Below, one piece after another: positions 43,901 through 54,353 of a DNA stretch of 61,714 nucleotides. Source of the stretch: Methylophilaceae bacterium (GTDB lineage: Bacteria; Pseudomonadota; Gammaproteobacteria; Burkholderiales; Methylophilaceae); assembly GCA_014378915.1 (NCBI GenBank), contig JACMMS010000022.1, forward strand, positions 1-61,714. Reading direction: 5' to 3'. Numbering within the stretch: position 1 is the stretch's first letter; each line of letters begins with the position of its first letter. Below the pieces are notes generated by a model that was not told the origin of the DNA, did no database searches, and saw only the letters and a program-made list of their open reading frames with translations. A program made the position numbers and the translations under genes.

Positions 43901-46360
43901 TTAAGACTTAGCTTTACGTCTGCTTTCATTAGTTTTTTTAGCAGTTGCACGCTTTGCGCGGCTAGATTTATTGACAGGCGTATCGTTTTTAGGCGAGTTA
44001 CTTTTAGATTTGGTCACTTTTAGTGTTTTGTCTTTTTTTAAGTGACTTGTGGCTGGTTTAACTGCGCTAGATTTATCAGCAGATAAACGAGTGGCGCCTG
44101 ATTGACTGGTGGGCTTTTGAGCAAACTTATCATCACTTAGTGAAGATTTAGCTCGTGTGGGTTTTGATGTAGCAGCAGTATCATTATCGACATGCTCTTT
44201 TGTTTCTTTAGTCGCTAAAACAAAATCAATTTTGCTGGTTTCTAAATCAACTCGCGCCACTTTCACTGTAAGCCTATCGCCAAGGCGATACTTTACTCCA
44301 GTACGCTCACCAGACATTTCATGACGGGCTTTATCAAAATTAAAGTAATCGTTACCAAGCTCCGTTACATGCAACAAACCTTCTACGTATACACCATCAA
44401 GTGCTACAAATAAGCCAAATCCAGTCACGCCAGCTACTGTGCCATCATATATTTCACCCAGCTTATCTTGCATGTAATAGCATTTTAGCCATGCATTAAC
44501 ATCACGAGTGGCATCATCAGCCCGCCGTTCAGTCATAGAGCAATGAATGCCTAACTTGCTCCAATCACCCGCCTTGTATTTATCGCCATTAAGTACGGCT
44601 TTGATCGCGCGGTGAATGAGTAAATCGGGGTAGCGTCTGATAGGCGAAGTAAAGTGCGCATATGCTTCATAAGCCAACCCAAAATGACCTACGTTATCGG
44701 GGCTGTAAACCGCTTGCTGCATAGAGCGCAACAATACTGTTTGCAACAATTGCTCGTCTGGACGCCCTTTAAACTGTTTAATGAGCCTGCCGTAATCTTT
44801 GGCGTGTGGGGTATCACCACCTGCTACACCGAAACCAAACTCCCCCATAAACGTACGTAAAGCTTCTAATTTTTCAGGTGTTGGGCCCTCATGAATACGA
44901 TACAACGCTGGATGCTCATTCGCCTTTAAAAAATCAGCTGCACATACGTTCGCTGCAAGCATGCACTCTTCAATTAATCGATGCGCTTCGTTACGTGCAT
45001 AAGCCTCTATACGATCTATCTTACCGTTGTCATTAAAAATCATGATGGTTTCAGAAGATTCAAACTCAATTGCACCACGCTTTTCACGTTGAGCCAACAT
45101 CAGCTTATATAATGAATACAAATGCTGCGCATGTGGCATCAACCATGCATATTCTTGCGCTAATTCACCTTCTGGGTTTTGCAGCATTTCAAATACTTGT
45201 GTATAGGTCATTCGGGCTTTAGAAAGCATAATCGACGGATAAAACTTGTATTGTTTAACGACACCAAGACCATCCACTTGCATGTCACAGACCATGCACA
45301 TACGCTCAACCTCTGGCTTAAGTGAGCATAAACCGTTAGATAGCGCCTCTGGCAACATTGGGATAACACGACGTGGGAAATAGACCGAATTACCACGGTC
45401 ATAAGCCTCTAAATCTAATGGATCTCCTGGTTTAACGTAATAGCTTACATCCGCAATAGCCACTACTAAGCGCCAGCCTTTGCCTTGCGGTTCAGCATAT
45501 ACCGCATCATCAAAGTCACGCGCAGTTTCACCATCAATGGTGATAAGGGCTAAATCGCGGACATCAACACGACCTTTATAATCAGCAGGCTGCACTAACG
45601 GGCTAAATGCCTCAGCCTGCCTAACAGCGGCTGGTGAAAACTCATGTGGCAATTGATGTTTACGCAAAGCAATTTCAATTTCCATGCCGCTATCAGCGTA
45701 GTTACCTAGAATTTGTATCACCTTACCCATTGGACGAGCATTAGCTGATGGCTGTGCTGTTAGCTCTACCGTAACGACCTGCCCTACTTTTGCACCCATA
45801 TCTAAATGGTACGGAATCAAAATATCCTGATTAATACGTTTATCTTCAGCCGCCACAATGGTGACGCCTTGGCCTTGCATTACACGTCCAACTAAGGTTT
45901 GATTAGTGCGCTCAAGCACTTCAACGATTTTTCCCTCCGGGCGGCCTTTGCGATCTAAACCTGCCATGCGTACCATTGCGCGATCACCATGTAACACTTG
46001 CGACATTTCACGTTGTGATAAAAACAAATCCTCTTCACCGTTATCAGGAATTAAAAAACCAAAACCATCAGGATGCCCCTGTACTTTACCAACAATTAAA
46101 TGTAATTTTTCTGCAATACATAACTGATTTTTGCGATTACGCATAATTTGCCCTTCACGCTCCATTGCGTTGAGACGCTTATTAAATATTTCGCGCTCCT
46201 CATCACTAATGTCCAACAACAAATACAATTGATCCGCGCTTAATGGAATGCCTTGATCAGACATGATTTGCAGCACAAACTCTCGACTAGGCAGCGGGCT
46301 AGCGTAATTTGAAGCTTCTCGCGTAGCATGTGGATCTGAGTTTCTGGTTTTTTTGCTCAT
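43901..46360 (-). CDS. rnr: Ribonuclease R
   Basis: This 819-residue 3'-5' exoribonuclease has a winged-helix start (about 25-85), cold-shock domains (about 90-240), the RNB catalytic domain with DLALITIDGETARDFDDAVY (Asp cluster for two metals), an HxxxR region (HFTSPIRRYPDLLIHRAIKA), an S1 domain (about 640-725), and a Lys/Ser-rich tail (about 735-819). It degrades structured RNA and faulty mRNA and matures rRNA. ATG at 46360. It is co-directional with rlmB. Confidence 0.95.
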   Translation of the reverse strand: MSKKTRNSDPHATREASNYASPLPSREFVLQIMSDQGIPLSADQLYLLLDISDEEREIFNKRLNAMEREGQIMRNRKNQLCIAEKLHLIVGKVQGHPDGFGFLIPDNGEEDLFLSQREMSQVLHGDRAMVRMAGLDRKGRPEGKIVEVLERTNQTLVGRVMQGQGVTIVAAEDKRINQDILIPYHLDMGAKVGQVVTVELTAQPSANARPMGKVIQILGNYADSGMEIEIALRKHQLPHEFSPAAVRQAEAFSPLVQPADYKGRVDVRDLALITIDGETARDFDDAVYAEPQGKGWRLVVAIADVSYYVKPGDPLDLEAYDRGNSVYFPRRVIPMLPEALSNGLCSLKPEVERMCMVCDMQVDGLGVVKQYKFYPSIMLSKARMTYTQVFEMLQNPEGELAQEYAWLMPHAQHLYSLYKLMLAQREKRGAIEFESSETIMIFNDNGKIDRIEAYARNEAHRLIEECMLAANVCAADFLKANEHPALYRIHEGPTPEKLEALRTFMGEFGFGVAGGDTPHAKDYGRLIKQFKGRPDEQLLQTVLLRSMQQAVYSPDNVGHFGLAYEAYAHFTSPIRRYPDLLIHRAIKAVLNGDKYKAGDWSKLGIHCSMTERRADDATRDVNAWLKCYYMQDKLGEIYDGTVAGVTGFGLFVALDGVYVEGLLHVTELGNDYFNFDKARHEMSGERTGVKYRLGDRLTVKVARVDLETSKIDFVLATKETKEHVDNDTAATSKPTRAKSSLSDDKFAQKPTSQSGATRLSADKSSAVKPATSHLKKDKTLKVTKSKSNSPKNDTPVNKSSRAKRATAKKTNESRRKAKS

Positions 46361-46782
46361 TGGTTTTTTGCTCTTTGACTTAGGGATAGCCTAGGTTGTT
46401 CTTTATGATTAATACGACATGATTAATACGATAAATTGCTAAAGGTACAATTTAAAATTGAAGCTCCGCTTATGACTTAAAATAGTAGCATGATGCGGGC
46501 TAAAATCAAAAATTAATCATTGATTTAAATCAGATATTGATAAACGAGATTGAGTGAATCAAGCAACTTTCTGTTGCCATGTTGTTGAAATTATTTCGGA
46601 TAGTCTGGATGAAAAATTAAACATATATTGCACATATTTGCTGATTTTTTTACTTAGAATAAATCTTGAATATTCGCTTCAAAAGTAGGTTTAAAGCTAA
46701 ACTTTTGAGTCCACTATACTCGCATATGATTTTGGTATTTTGTTAAAAACTAGAGCAGTTTAATTACATACAAGGCTCGCCA
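46361..46782. other. Intergenic region upstream of rnr
   Basis: These 422 AT-rich bases carry the rnr promoter region and the 3' side of the HD-GYP gene. The FNR-like site at 46520-46533 is the only patterned element that stands out. No gene, RNA or strong terminator was seen. Confidence 0.6.
46520..46533. promoter_or_regulatory. FNR/ANR-like site upstream of rnr
   Basis: TTGATTTAAATCAG matches the consensus TTGAT-N4-ATCAA at nine of ten fixed positions. It lies 160 bases before the rnr start. The AT-rich setting makes chance matches fairly likely, so this is a weak call. Confidence 0.3.
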
Positions 46783-47832
46783 CTAAATAATAGCTTCTTC
46801 GCAGTCACTATATTTTTCGCGAATATCTAAAATATTTTCCCAATTAGCAAAAAATGCTTGCACGCATTTTGGATCAAAATGACTGCCACTTTGCTCTTTG
46901 ATATAATTGGTAGCAGTCTCAATATCCCAAGCATTTTTGTAGGGTCGCACCGTTGTTAGTGCATCAAAGACATCTGCAATAGCACATATACGAGCAAACA
47001 AAGGGATCTTTTCTTCAAGTAAACCTTGCGGGTAGCCGCTACCATCGTATTTTTCATGGTGCGAATAAGCAATAGCCTCACCAGCCTGCAATAACTTTGA
47101 AGTGCTGCCTTTCAGTATATTCATACCAAACTCTGGATGCCTACGCATGACTGCCCACTCTTCATCATCTAATGCAGATGGTTTTAACAAAATATGATCT
47201 GGCACTCCTATTTTGCCAATATCGTGCAGTGGGGCTGCATCTAATATTAACTGACAATCAGCTTCTGAAAGGCCTAAATTAATCGCAATATGTTGCGCGT
47301 AGTAAGCCATGCGCAAAATATGCGTACCAGTTTCTGAATCACGGTATTCTGCAGCGCGTGATAGACGTAATGTGGCTTCTTTTTCACGAGAAACTACTTG
47401 TGCTGCAATTCTCTTTACTTCCTCTGTTAACCACATTGCGCGGTTAGTCAATTGAAGTTGGGCTTTGCGTAAAGTGAGCATGTTTTTGACTTTAGTAGTT
47501 AAATCAATGCGGTCAATTGGTTTATACAAGCAGTCATTAGCACTCGCTTGCAAAGCTAAATGACGCACTGCAGTTTCAGTATAAGCAGTGACGATCATCA
47601 CTGGAATTGCACTTTTACCTTGGAGTTTGCGAAACGCTTGTATAAATTGTATGCCATCCATATCGGGCATCATGTAATCTAATAACACTAAATCAGGATC
47701 GTTATACGCACACCAAGCCAATGCTTGCTTGGGATTAGTGTATTGAATAGGCTCAATGTGATCTATTTTTTCTAACATAGCAGTAATCAAGTTAATGTTA
47801 GGTTGGTGGTCATCTACAATAAGCACTTGCAT
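46783..47832 (-). CDS. Response regulator with HD-GYP domain (c-di-GMP phosphodiesterase)
   Basis: This 349-residue protein has an N-terminal receiver (MQVLIVDDHQPN; Asp in LVLLDYMMPDMDG; Lys in LYKPIDRID) and an HD-GYP domain (about 165-335). The metal and signature residues are all present: HILRMAYY, HDIGKIGVPDH, HPEFG, and HHEKYDGSGYP. It should hydrolyse cyclic di-GMP to GMP when phosphorylated. It is the gene directly downstream of the hybrid kinase at 47905 (72 bases) on the same strand and is therefore its probable output, linking that kinase to the motile/sessile switch. Confidence 0.93.
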   Translation of the reverse strand: MQVLIVDDHQPNINLITAMLEKIDHIEPIQYTNPKQALAWCAYNDPDLVLLDYMMPDMDGIQFIQAFRKLQGKSAIPVMIVTAYTETAVRHLALQASANDCLYKPIDRIDLTTKVKNMLTLRKAQLQLTNRAMWLTEEVKRIAAQVVSREKEATLRLSRAAEYRDSETGTHILRMAYYAQHIAINLGLSEADCQLILDAAPLHDIGKIGVPDHILLKPSALDDEEWAVMRRHPEFGMNILKGSTSKLLQAGEAIAYSHHEKYDGSGYPQGLLEEKIPLFARICAIADVFDALTTVRPYKNAWDIETATNYIKEQSGSHFDPKCVQAFFANWENILDIREKYSDCEEAII

Positions 47833-47904
47833 AGCTAATCCTTTAATATGAGTATGTTTATAAACTGAAAAAACACCATTTTAAACACTGTTTTAAATTC
47901 CGTT

Positions 47905-50900
47905 TTAGTCATAAGCAGCACTAAATGCTGCCACCTCCTTAAGTGCTTGTTCCGTTGCAGTAAGTAAATCTTTTGCTTCAACTATTAAATGTTGTGAATC
48001 ACTGTTTTTATTGGTCTTATGCACTAGCGCAATACGCTCAAGTGAGCGTCCCAAATCACTTAAGACCTCTAAACCAATATTAGATGCAGAGCCTGCAATT
48101 TGATGACCAAGCTGCTTAATTTCCACATAGTTTGAGTCCTTAACTGCTTTAGTTAATTTAAGCATAGTGTCGATCATGCTTTCGTTGAAAATATCCAAAA
48201 TATTTTTAATAACATGTTTATCATTTCCAAATACGTCTATCAACCTGTTTATATCGACCACTTGTCGAATAACTTGAGGGGGATCTCTTTTAATACTAGT
48301 ATCCAGCATTATTTTTTGTACCCAAATTTCTAGCAGGGTTTGTAACTCCGCCGCTTGAATAGGCTTAGATAAATAAGCATCCATACCCGCAGCCAAGCAA
48401 AGCTCACGATCCCCACTCATTGCGTTAGCTGTCATCGCTATAATTGGAATGTGTTCGCCAGTTGCTTGCTCTTGCCCACGGATAATTTTAGTCGCTTCAT
48501 AACCATCCATCACAGGCATGTGGCAATCCATTAAAATCAAATCAAATTGATTAGAATTTAATGTGGCCACCGCCTCGGCACCATTACTCACTGTAGTGAA
48601 ATTATAGTTAAGTCGGCTCAGCTGATTTTCAGCCACTTTTTGATTAATGATATTGTCATCGACTAATAAAATAGATATTTCCTGATCCACTATATTGAGC
48701 GGAACGACATAGTCAGTTTGACGCTTGCGAGTGACAAGCACTGGATTGAATGTTTGCCTGCGATCTAAAGTAATTAAAATCGCATCAAATAATATAGATT
48801 GTTTAATAGGTAATAACGGACAGTAAGTCGTTCTTTCATCTAAATCTGTAATCAATTTACGTGCTTCAGATAGCATTAAAATGCGCTGTTTAGGGTTATG
48901 TTCCCTAATGAGCTGTTTAGTTTTAGCTAAATCCAAACCTTCAACTAAAGAAGTAAGCAACACTAAATCAAACTCTTGTTCTTGTGCTAATACTGACATT
49001 AGTGTGTTTTCATTAGTAACCTCTCTGCCATGAATGCCCCATGTAGATAAGCTTTTAACAATAATGCTACGTGCTGCACATGGTGGCGCCATAATTAAGG
49101 CAGTTCTACCTGCAATAAAATTAAGACCTAACTCGGCAGATTGATTATTTTCAGTGCCTAAATTAATCTCAAACCAAAACGTTGAACCTTTATTTACTTT
49201 ACTGCTAATACCAATTTGACCGCCCATCGCCTCAACTAAGCGTTTAGAGATAGTTAAGCCTAAACCAGTGCCTCCATAAAGCCTTGTAATTGAGCCATCA
49301 CCTTGTATAAAAGGCTGGAACAAGGTTTCAATAACACTCTGGCTCATACCAATACCTGTGTCTTTAAGCTCTACTCTAATTAAACATTCATGTTCTGTGC
49401 GACTAATTAAGCTAGTGGTTAGCGAGACTTCGCCATGATTGGTAAACTTAATGGCATTGCCTAATAAGTTGATTATGACTTGTCTAATCCGCCCTTCATC
49501 ACCCAATAAAATAGAAGGCGTTTTCGGGTCAACATAACTCATCAATGTAATTTTTTTTTGTCGCGAATTAGAAGCAAGCAGATCAATACAACCTTCAACT
49601 AATTTCATTAAATTAAATTGCTTTGAAATTATTTCTAGCTTGCCAGCTTCAATTTTTGAAAAGTCTAAAATATCATTAATCACTTCTAACAAAGCACTCG
49701 CTGAGTCTTTAATTGTTTTTGCAAAATCACGTTGCTGATCATCTAAATCAGAATCTAATATCAAATCTACCATACCCACCACACCATTCATTGGCGTTCT
49801 AATTTCATGGCTCATCGTTGATAAAAATTGTGATTTTGTACGTACCGCATCTTCAGCTATTTCTTGTGCATGTTTAAGTTCAGTGACGTCATATAACCAG
49901 CCTAAAATTGCGCGCTCACCCTCATACTCAATACAAAAGTACGAGGTCAAACACCAAATCTGTTCTAAATCAGCTGTTTGTAACTTAAGCAAACGATTAA
50001 TAACGGGGTTACCCGTTGCCGCAAGCTTAGTGATTTCGATGTAATCATCTGGTTTTTGATGAAAATTGGCTGGCTTAGCACCTAATACTTTGTCAGCATC
50101 TAAGTGTATTAAGTGTGCAAAGCTCTGATTAGCGAAGATAATTTCACCAGTTCTAATGGAAGAAATTCTCACAGCAATAGGGCTTAACTCCAATAATTCA
50201 CGCATGCGTGAAGCACTTTGCTTAAGCGTTTCAGCAATGATTTTTTCATTTTCGATATTCCTAAAAATCACCACACTACCGGTAATTTCTTCACCATTAC
50301 GCAAAGGAGAAGCAGTCATAGCCACGGGGAATCGTACGCCATCTTTTGAGGTAAAGAACCGCTCATCTGAGTGTATTACCTCTTTTTCTACCATCGATTG
50401 CTTAACTAAAGACTCATCATATTTCAAATGCTTGCCATCTTCTCTTGGTGGATGAACAACAGAGTGCATATTACAATCTTGAATTTCTTCCCACTTCCAA
50501 CCTAACAACCGCTCAGCTTCTGGATTAATAAAGATTAAAAATCCATTTTGGTCCACTACATAAACAGCCTCACTCATTGAATCGGTAATACGATTAATAA
50601 ATTGCTGTTTTTGATTAATTGTATCATCAGCGGTTTTTCGTCGGGTAAAGTCACGCGTCACCATTGAAAAACCTTCATGTTTTCCAACTAAACCTGAAAT
50701 GGGACGAATGACCGTGTTAGCCCAAAACTTACTACCGTCTTTTCGGTAACGATAGCCCTCTTCCTCAAATTTATTCAACATAAAAGCTTGTTCTAAAATC
50801 TCAGAAGTTCGACCATATAAGGTTTCAGTTTTTGGGCAAAAAATCGCAAAGCTACGCCCTAAAACATCCTCATTACTGTAGCCATGCATTCGTTCTGCAC

Positions 50901-51762
50901 TGATATTCCAAGACTTGATATAGCCATAAATATCCAACTTAATAATCGCATAATCTTCAATAGTTTCGAGTAGAATCGCTAAATCTCGCTCACTATGTTG
51001 TTGCGATTTTTTAAATTTGCTATATCCCACAATGTAAGAAAAAAACAACAGCAACAATGTAATAAAAACAACAATTGTGATTAAAATCGCCAGCTGATGT
51101 GCATTAATTTCTACATCTGGCATCCTACTGGTAGGAGTTTTTATATAGTAAGTTGAAACCATGGCGACAAAGTGCATCATCCAAGCAGATATACTCAATA
51201 CAATGGCCGAAGCCACCTCATAAAACTGACCTACCAAACGTGATTTATTCAAAAAATTTAATACGTTATAAGCTATGAAAATGGAAAAAACTAAAGAAAA
51301 TACTAGCCAATAAGGATTAATGGCAATTTGACCAGGCAAGCGTATAGAAAGCACACCTAAATAATGGATAACGCTGAAGCCGCCACCTAACAAAATGCTG
51401 GAAAAAAACAGTCTTTTTCTAGAGACATTGCTAACTTCAATCAAAATAACTACAATTAAACCAACAAAAATCGCTGGAAAAATTGACAAAAGTGTCAACA
51501 TCCCGTCATAGGTTTTACCAATTGAATTAACAAACGACAATATGCCCATATAATGCATTGCCCAAAAACCAACACCCATATTAATGGAGCTTAAGACAAT
51601 CCATATCCAGTTGGTATTTTTTGAGGCTTGGTTGACGCGCCTTAAAGTATCGATGGCTACATAAGAAGTAAATATGCAGATTAAAATAGAAATAATAGCA
51701 ACGTATAAATTGTAATCCCCTTGATAAAGCAGTTCAAGATTAGAAACTTTATTTGGATACAT
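47905..51762 (-). CDS. MHYT-PAS hybrid sensor kinase with receiver and Hpt domains
   Basis: This 1285-residue protein begins with an MHYT membrane domain (about 15-245) whose repeats contain MHYMGILSF, IHYLGVLS and MMHFVAMVS, proposed to bind copper and sense diatomic gases. Three PAS domains follow (about 260-635). The HisKA box is FLSTMSHEIRTPMNGVVGMV, and the ATPase has NLLGNAIKF and GTGLGLTISKRL. Next is a degenerate receiver (about 885-995), an intact receiver (LVDDNIINQ; Asp in LILMDCHMPVMDGYEA) and a C-terminal Hpt with the His in LGHQIAGSASN. It is a complete BarA-like phosphorelay in one chain. An HD-GYP regulator lies downstream; a REC-Hpt protein diverges from it. Confidence 0.93.
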   Translation of the reverse strand: MYPNKVSNLELLYQGDYNLYVAIISILICIFTSYVAIDTLRRVNQASKNTNWIWIVLSSINMGVGFWAMHYMGILSFVNSIGKTYDGMLTLLSIFPAIFVGLIVVILIEVSNVSRKRLFFSSILLGGGFSVIHYLGVLSIRLPGQIAINPYWLVFSLVFSIFIAYNVLNFLNKSRLVGQFYEVASAIVLSISAWMMHFVAMVSTYYIKTPTSRMPDVEINAHQLAILITIVVFITLLLLFFSYIVGYSKFKKSQQHSERDLAILLETIEDYAIIKLDIYGYIKSWNISAERMHGYSNEDVLGRSFAIFCPKTETLYGRTSEILEQAFMLNKFEEEGYRYRKDGSKFWANTVIRPISGLVGKHEGFSMVTRDFTRRKTADDTINQKQQFINRITDSMSEAVYVVDQNGFLIFINPEAERLLGWKWEEIQDCNMHSVVHPPREDGKHLKYDESLVKQSMVEKEVIHSDERFFTSKDGVRFPVAMTASPLRNGEEITGSVVIFRNIENEKIIAETLKQSASRMRELLELSPIAVRISSIRTGEIIFANQSFAHLIHLDADKVLGAKPANFHQKPDDYIEITKLAATGNPVINRLLKLQTADLEQIWCLTSYFCIEYEGERAILGWLYDVTELKHAQEIAEDAVRTKSQFLSTMSHEIRTPMNGVVGMVDLILDSDLDDQQRDFAKTIKDSASALLEVINDILDFSKIEAGKLEIISKQFNLMKLVEGCIDLLASNSRQKKITLMSYVDPKTPSILLGDEGRIRQVIINLLGNAIKFTNHGEVSLTTSLISRTEHECLIRVELKDTGIGMSQSVIETLFQPFIQGDGSITRLYGGTGLGLTISKRLVEAMGGQIGISSKVNKGSTFWFEINLGTENNQSAELGLNFIAGRTALIMAPPCAARSIIVKSLSTWGIHGREVTNENTLMSVLAQEQEFDLVLLTSLVEGLDLAKTKQLIREHNPKQRILMLSEARKLITDLDERTTYCPLLPIKQSILFDAILITLDRRQTFNPVLVTRKRQTDYVVPLNIVDQEISILLVDDNIINQKVAENQLSRLNYNFTTVSNGAEAVATLNSNQFDLILMDCHMPVMDGYEATKIIRGQEQATGEHIPIIAMTANAMSGDRELCLAAGMDAYLSKPIQAAELQTLLEIWVQKIMLDTSIKRDPPQVIRQVVDINRLIDVFGNDKHVIKNILDIFNESMIDTMLKLTKAVKDSNYVEIKQLGHQIAGSASNIGLEVLSDLGRSLERIALVHKTNKNSDSQHLIVEAKDLLTATEQALKEVAAFSAAYD

Positions 51763-52160
51763 CAGTTTATTTCTTTCAAATCAATAATTTATATTTTATT
51801 AGTGAGTTATTTTTTATTTGCATAGATAGAAAACTTGATCACCTTAATATTAAGTGGTTAAATTTATTAAAGCAAATAGACTCTGTAAAATAGCTTAATT
51901 TAACTATTGACTCACCAATCAATCAAATTATGCTGATGTCGTTATCAACAAAATATTAGTTGCATTCATTTAATCAACTTGTTGCTGGATTTAACATGTT
52001 TAAGTACTGTGTTAATAATTGTTTTATCTAGCTATATGGTCTTAATTTCTAATGTTTTTTGTAGTGGCACACTTTCTGCTTGCTGCATTTATAGGCGTTA
52101 GCTTTCTAATTCATTTTGTGATTAGAAAAATATTAATAGCAAACTTAAAGGTGTAATAAA
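51763..52160. other. Divergent intergenic region, hybrid kinase and REC-Hpt gene
   Basis: These 398 AT-rich bases contain the promoters of both genes. The perfect 12-bp palindrome CTTAATATTAAG at 51843-51854, about 80 bases before the kinase start, is the only patterned element. The GTG start of the REC-Hpt gene follows AAAGGTG. No further gene was seen. Confidence 0.55.
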
Positions 52161-52949
52161 GTGCCCTCAGTTCAAAATAAAGCGACACAAAAATTAAATG
52201 TATTGATTGCTGACGACCATTTAATTAATCAGCTATTTATACAGGCCATTTTAACAGGCACCGGACATTCATGTTTTGTAGCGCACAATGGTGTTGAGGT
52301 GCTAAGTCTATTAGAAGAGCAAGTTTATGATTTAGTACTAATGGATGGGCAAATGCCCGTCATGGATGGCTACGATGCCACTGCAGAAATTAGAAGGCGC
52401 GAGCAAGCTGCAGGTGGCGTTATTCAAAGAAAGCATATTATTGCTGTTACGGCTAGCGGTAGCAAATATGATGAAAAACATTGCTTAGATGCTGGCATGG
52501 ATGATTACATTGCTAAACCTATTGATCCTAAAGTGTTATTAAGCAAAATTGAGGCAATAAGCCGTGCAAAAACTAATGCAAAATATAATCAAGTTAAGTC
52601 AATTTTAGAGGTTGATCAAAACATGCTCTCTACTAAAGCGCTTGCATCTATTAAGCCGGATGATTTGAAAAAAATCGTCATTATGATGCTGGAGTTTTTA
52701 CCTTTAGCTTACCAGCAGCTCATTGAAGCTTATGAGCTTGATGACCCAATCCGCGTTTCACAAATTGCACATAATCTCGCGGGCTCCACCTCAATGGTCG
52801 ATGTAGCCGCTTTATTCAAAGCCTCCATACTATTAGAGCAAACAGCACGTGATGGTGACTTAGAAAATATTGAACCAATGATTACCGAGCTTAAACCACT
52901 TATTGATGACTACATAGATGAGCTTAGTAAATTAATTAAGGCGCTTTAA
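52161..52949 (+). CDS. Receiver-Hpt phosphotransfer protein
   Basis: This 262-residue protein has a receiver (LNVLIADDHLINQ; Asp in LVLMDGQMPVMDG; Lys in DYIAKPIDP) and an Hpt domain (about 165-260) with the phospho-His in IAHNLAGSTSMVD. It has no DNA-binding or enzymatic output. It could take phosphate from the receiver of the divergent hybrid kinase and pass it on, or drain it. The start is GTG at 52161 with AAAGGTG upstream. It lies next to the flagellar cluster on the same strand, but a hairpin at 53033 probably separates them. Confidence 0.88.
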   Translation: MPSVQNKATQKLNVLIADDHLINQLFIQAILTGTGHSCFVAHNGVEVLSLLEEQVYDLVLMDGQMPVMDGYDATAEIRRREQAAGGVIQRKHIIAVTASGSKYDEKHCLDAGMDDYIAKPIDPKVLLSKIEAISRAKTNAKYNQVKSILEVDQNMLSTKALASIKPDDLKKIVIMMLEFLPLAYQQLIEAYELDDPIRVSQIAHNLAGSTSMVDVAALFKASILLEQTARDGDLENIEPMITELKPLIDDYIDELSKLIKAL

Positions 52950-53032
52950 TGCTAGGTAGTATTCAAGCATTTTTTAAATTAAAGTTTCAGTCAATATTGC
53001 CGTTATTCCTATTATATACATCCAAAAATTTG

Positions 53033-53055
53033 AGCTTTAATTAAAGCTACTTTTT
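53033..53055 (+). terminator. Terminator-like hairpin before flhB
   Basis: AGCTTTAATTAAAGCT (53033-53048) is a perfect palindrome that folds into a 6-bp stem with an AATT loop and is followed by ACTTTTT. It could end the REC-Hpt transcript. The AT-rich stem makes it weak. Confidence 0.4.
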
Positions 53056-53162
53056 CCCCATTAATCATCAGATACACTCTCAAGCTAGTCCACGATAATT
53101 GTTTCTAACAGGCGTACCAGTTATTAACTGACTGGTACTATTTAAGTTAGAGGGCAATCAAA

Positions 53163-54353
53163 GTGGCTGAAGATAGCGATTTAGAAAAAACAGAACCAGC
53201 CTCCTCAAGACGCATTGAAAAAGCACGTGAGGAAGGTGATGTGCCGCGCTCTCGTGAGCTTGCCACTTGTATTGTATTGCTTGCTTCTGGTTTAGCATTG
53301 TGGGTGTTAGGGCAACACTTGAACGATGCGCTTAAAGAGAATTTAAGTGCGGGCTTAAGTTTTGATCATCAATCTGCTTTCGATGCTAGCTACTTGCTAA
53401 ACCGCATCAGCGCCTCACTCTCCGACTTGTTGATGGCTTTTGCGCCATTAGCGGCTGTTATTTTATTGGTAGGCGCTTTTTCACCCGCGCTCATGGGTGG
53501 TTGGATTTTTTCTGCAAAAGCCTTAGAACCTAAATTCACCCGCTTAAACCCTATTCAAGGTTTTGGTAATCTGTTCTCCAAAAATTCAATGGTCGAGCTT
53601 GTTAAATCTATCATTAAAGCGACTTTAGTAGGTGCTGTCGCTTATGTTGTCGTTAAAAAAGATTTAGAGCCTATCTTAGGGCTTTCTCAATTACCTATCC
53701 ATGAAGGTGTTCATGTCGTTAGCCTGCTTTTAATTAAAGGTTTTTTGTCTATTGTTGCTGCTTTAGTGCTTATTGCAGCATTAGATGTGCCCTACCAACT
53801 TAAACACTATGCCGATAAGTTAAAAATGACGCGTGAAGAAGTGCGTCAAGAAGCTAAAGAGTCTGATGGCAACCCTGAGATGAAAGCCAAAATTCGCCAG
53901 CAACAACGCGAAATGGCAAAACGCCGCATGATGGGTGAAATACCAAAAGCGGATGTGGTCATTACCAACCCAACCCATTATGCAGTTGCCATTAAATACA
54001 GTGGTAACGATATGCGCGCACCTGTTGTGGTGGCTAAAGGTTCTGATGTGCTTGCACTTAAAATTCGTGAAATCGCTGCTGAAAATCACTTACCTTTATT
54101 AGAATCGCCTAAACTTGCCCGTGCTTTATATGCACATACTGAATTAGGTGATGAAATCCCAGAGGCCTTATATTTAGCGGTGGCTGAGGTATTGGCTTAT
54201 GTGTTTCAACTACGCGCTTACAAACAGGGTGATGGCGCTTACCCAGAATTGCAACGCAATGTAGTTGTGCCAGATTCGCTAGACCCACATTATGTAGATG
54301 TACAAAAAAGTACTCAAAATGGCACTCAAGTTAGCAAGGCTATGCCAGTATGA
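53163..54353 (+). CDS. flhB: Flagellar export apparatus protein FlhB
   Basis: This 396-residue membrane protein of the flagellar type III export gate starts with GTG at 53163 and has the MAEDSDLEKTEPASSRRIEKAREEGDVPRSREL front. It has four membrane helices (about 30-210) and a cytoplasmic C-terminal domain with the self-cleavage motif NPTH (VVITNPTHYAVAIKY). Cleavage there switches export from rod-hook to filament substrates. First gene of the flhBAFG-fliA-motCD run; 213 bases upstream hold its promoter. Confidence 0.96.
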   Translation: MAEDSDLEKTEPASSRRIEKAREEGDVPRSRELATCIVLLASGLALWVLGQHLNDALKENLSAGLSFDHQSAFDASYLLNRISASLSDLLMAFAPLAAVILLVGAFSPALMGGWIFSAKALEPKFTRLNPIQGFGNLFSKNSMVELVKSIIKATLVGAVAYVVVKKDLEPILGLSQLPIHEGVHVVSLLLIKGFLSIVAALVLIAALDVPYQLKHYADKLKMTREEVRQEAKESDGNPEMKAKIRQQQREMAKRRMMGEIPKADVVITNPTHYAVAIKYSGNDMRAPVVVAKGSDVLALKIREIAAENHLPLLESPKLARALYAHTELGDEIPEALYLAVAEVLAYVFQLRAYKQGDGAYPELQRNVVVPDSLDPHYVDVQKSTQNGTQVSKAMPV

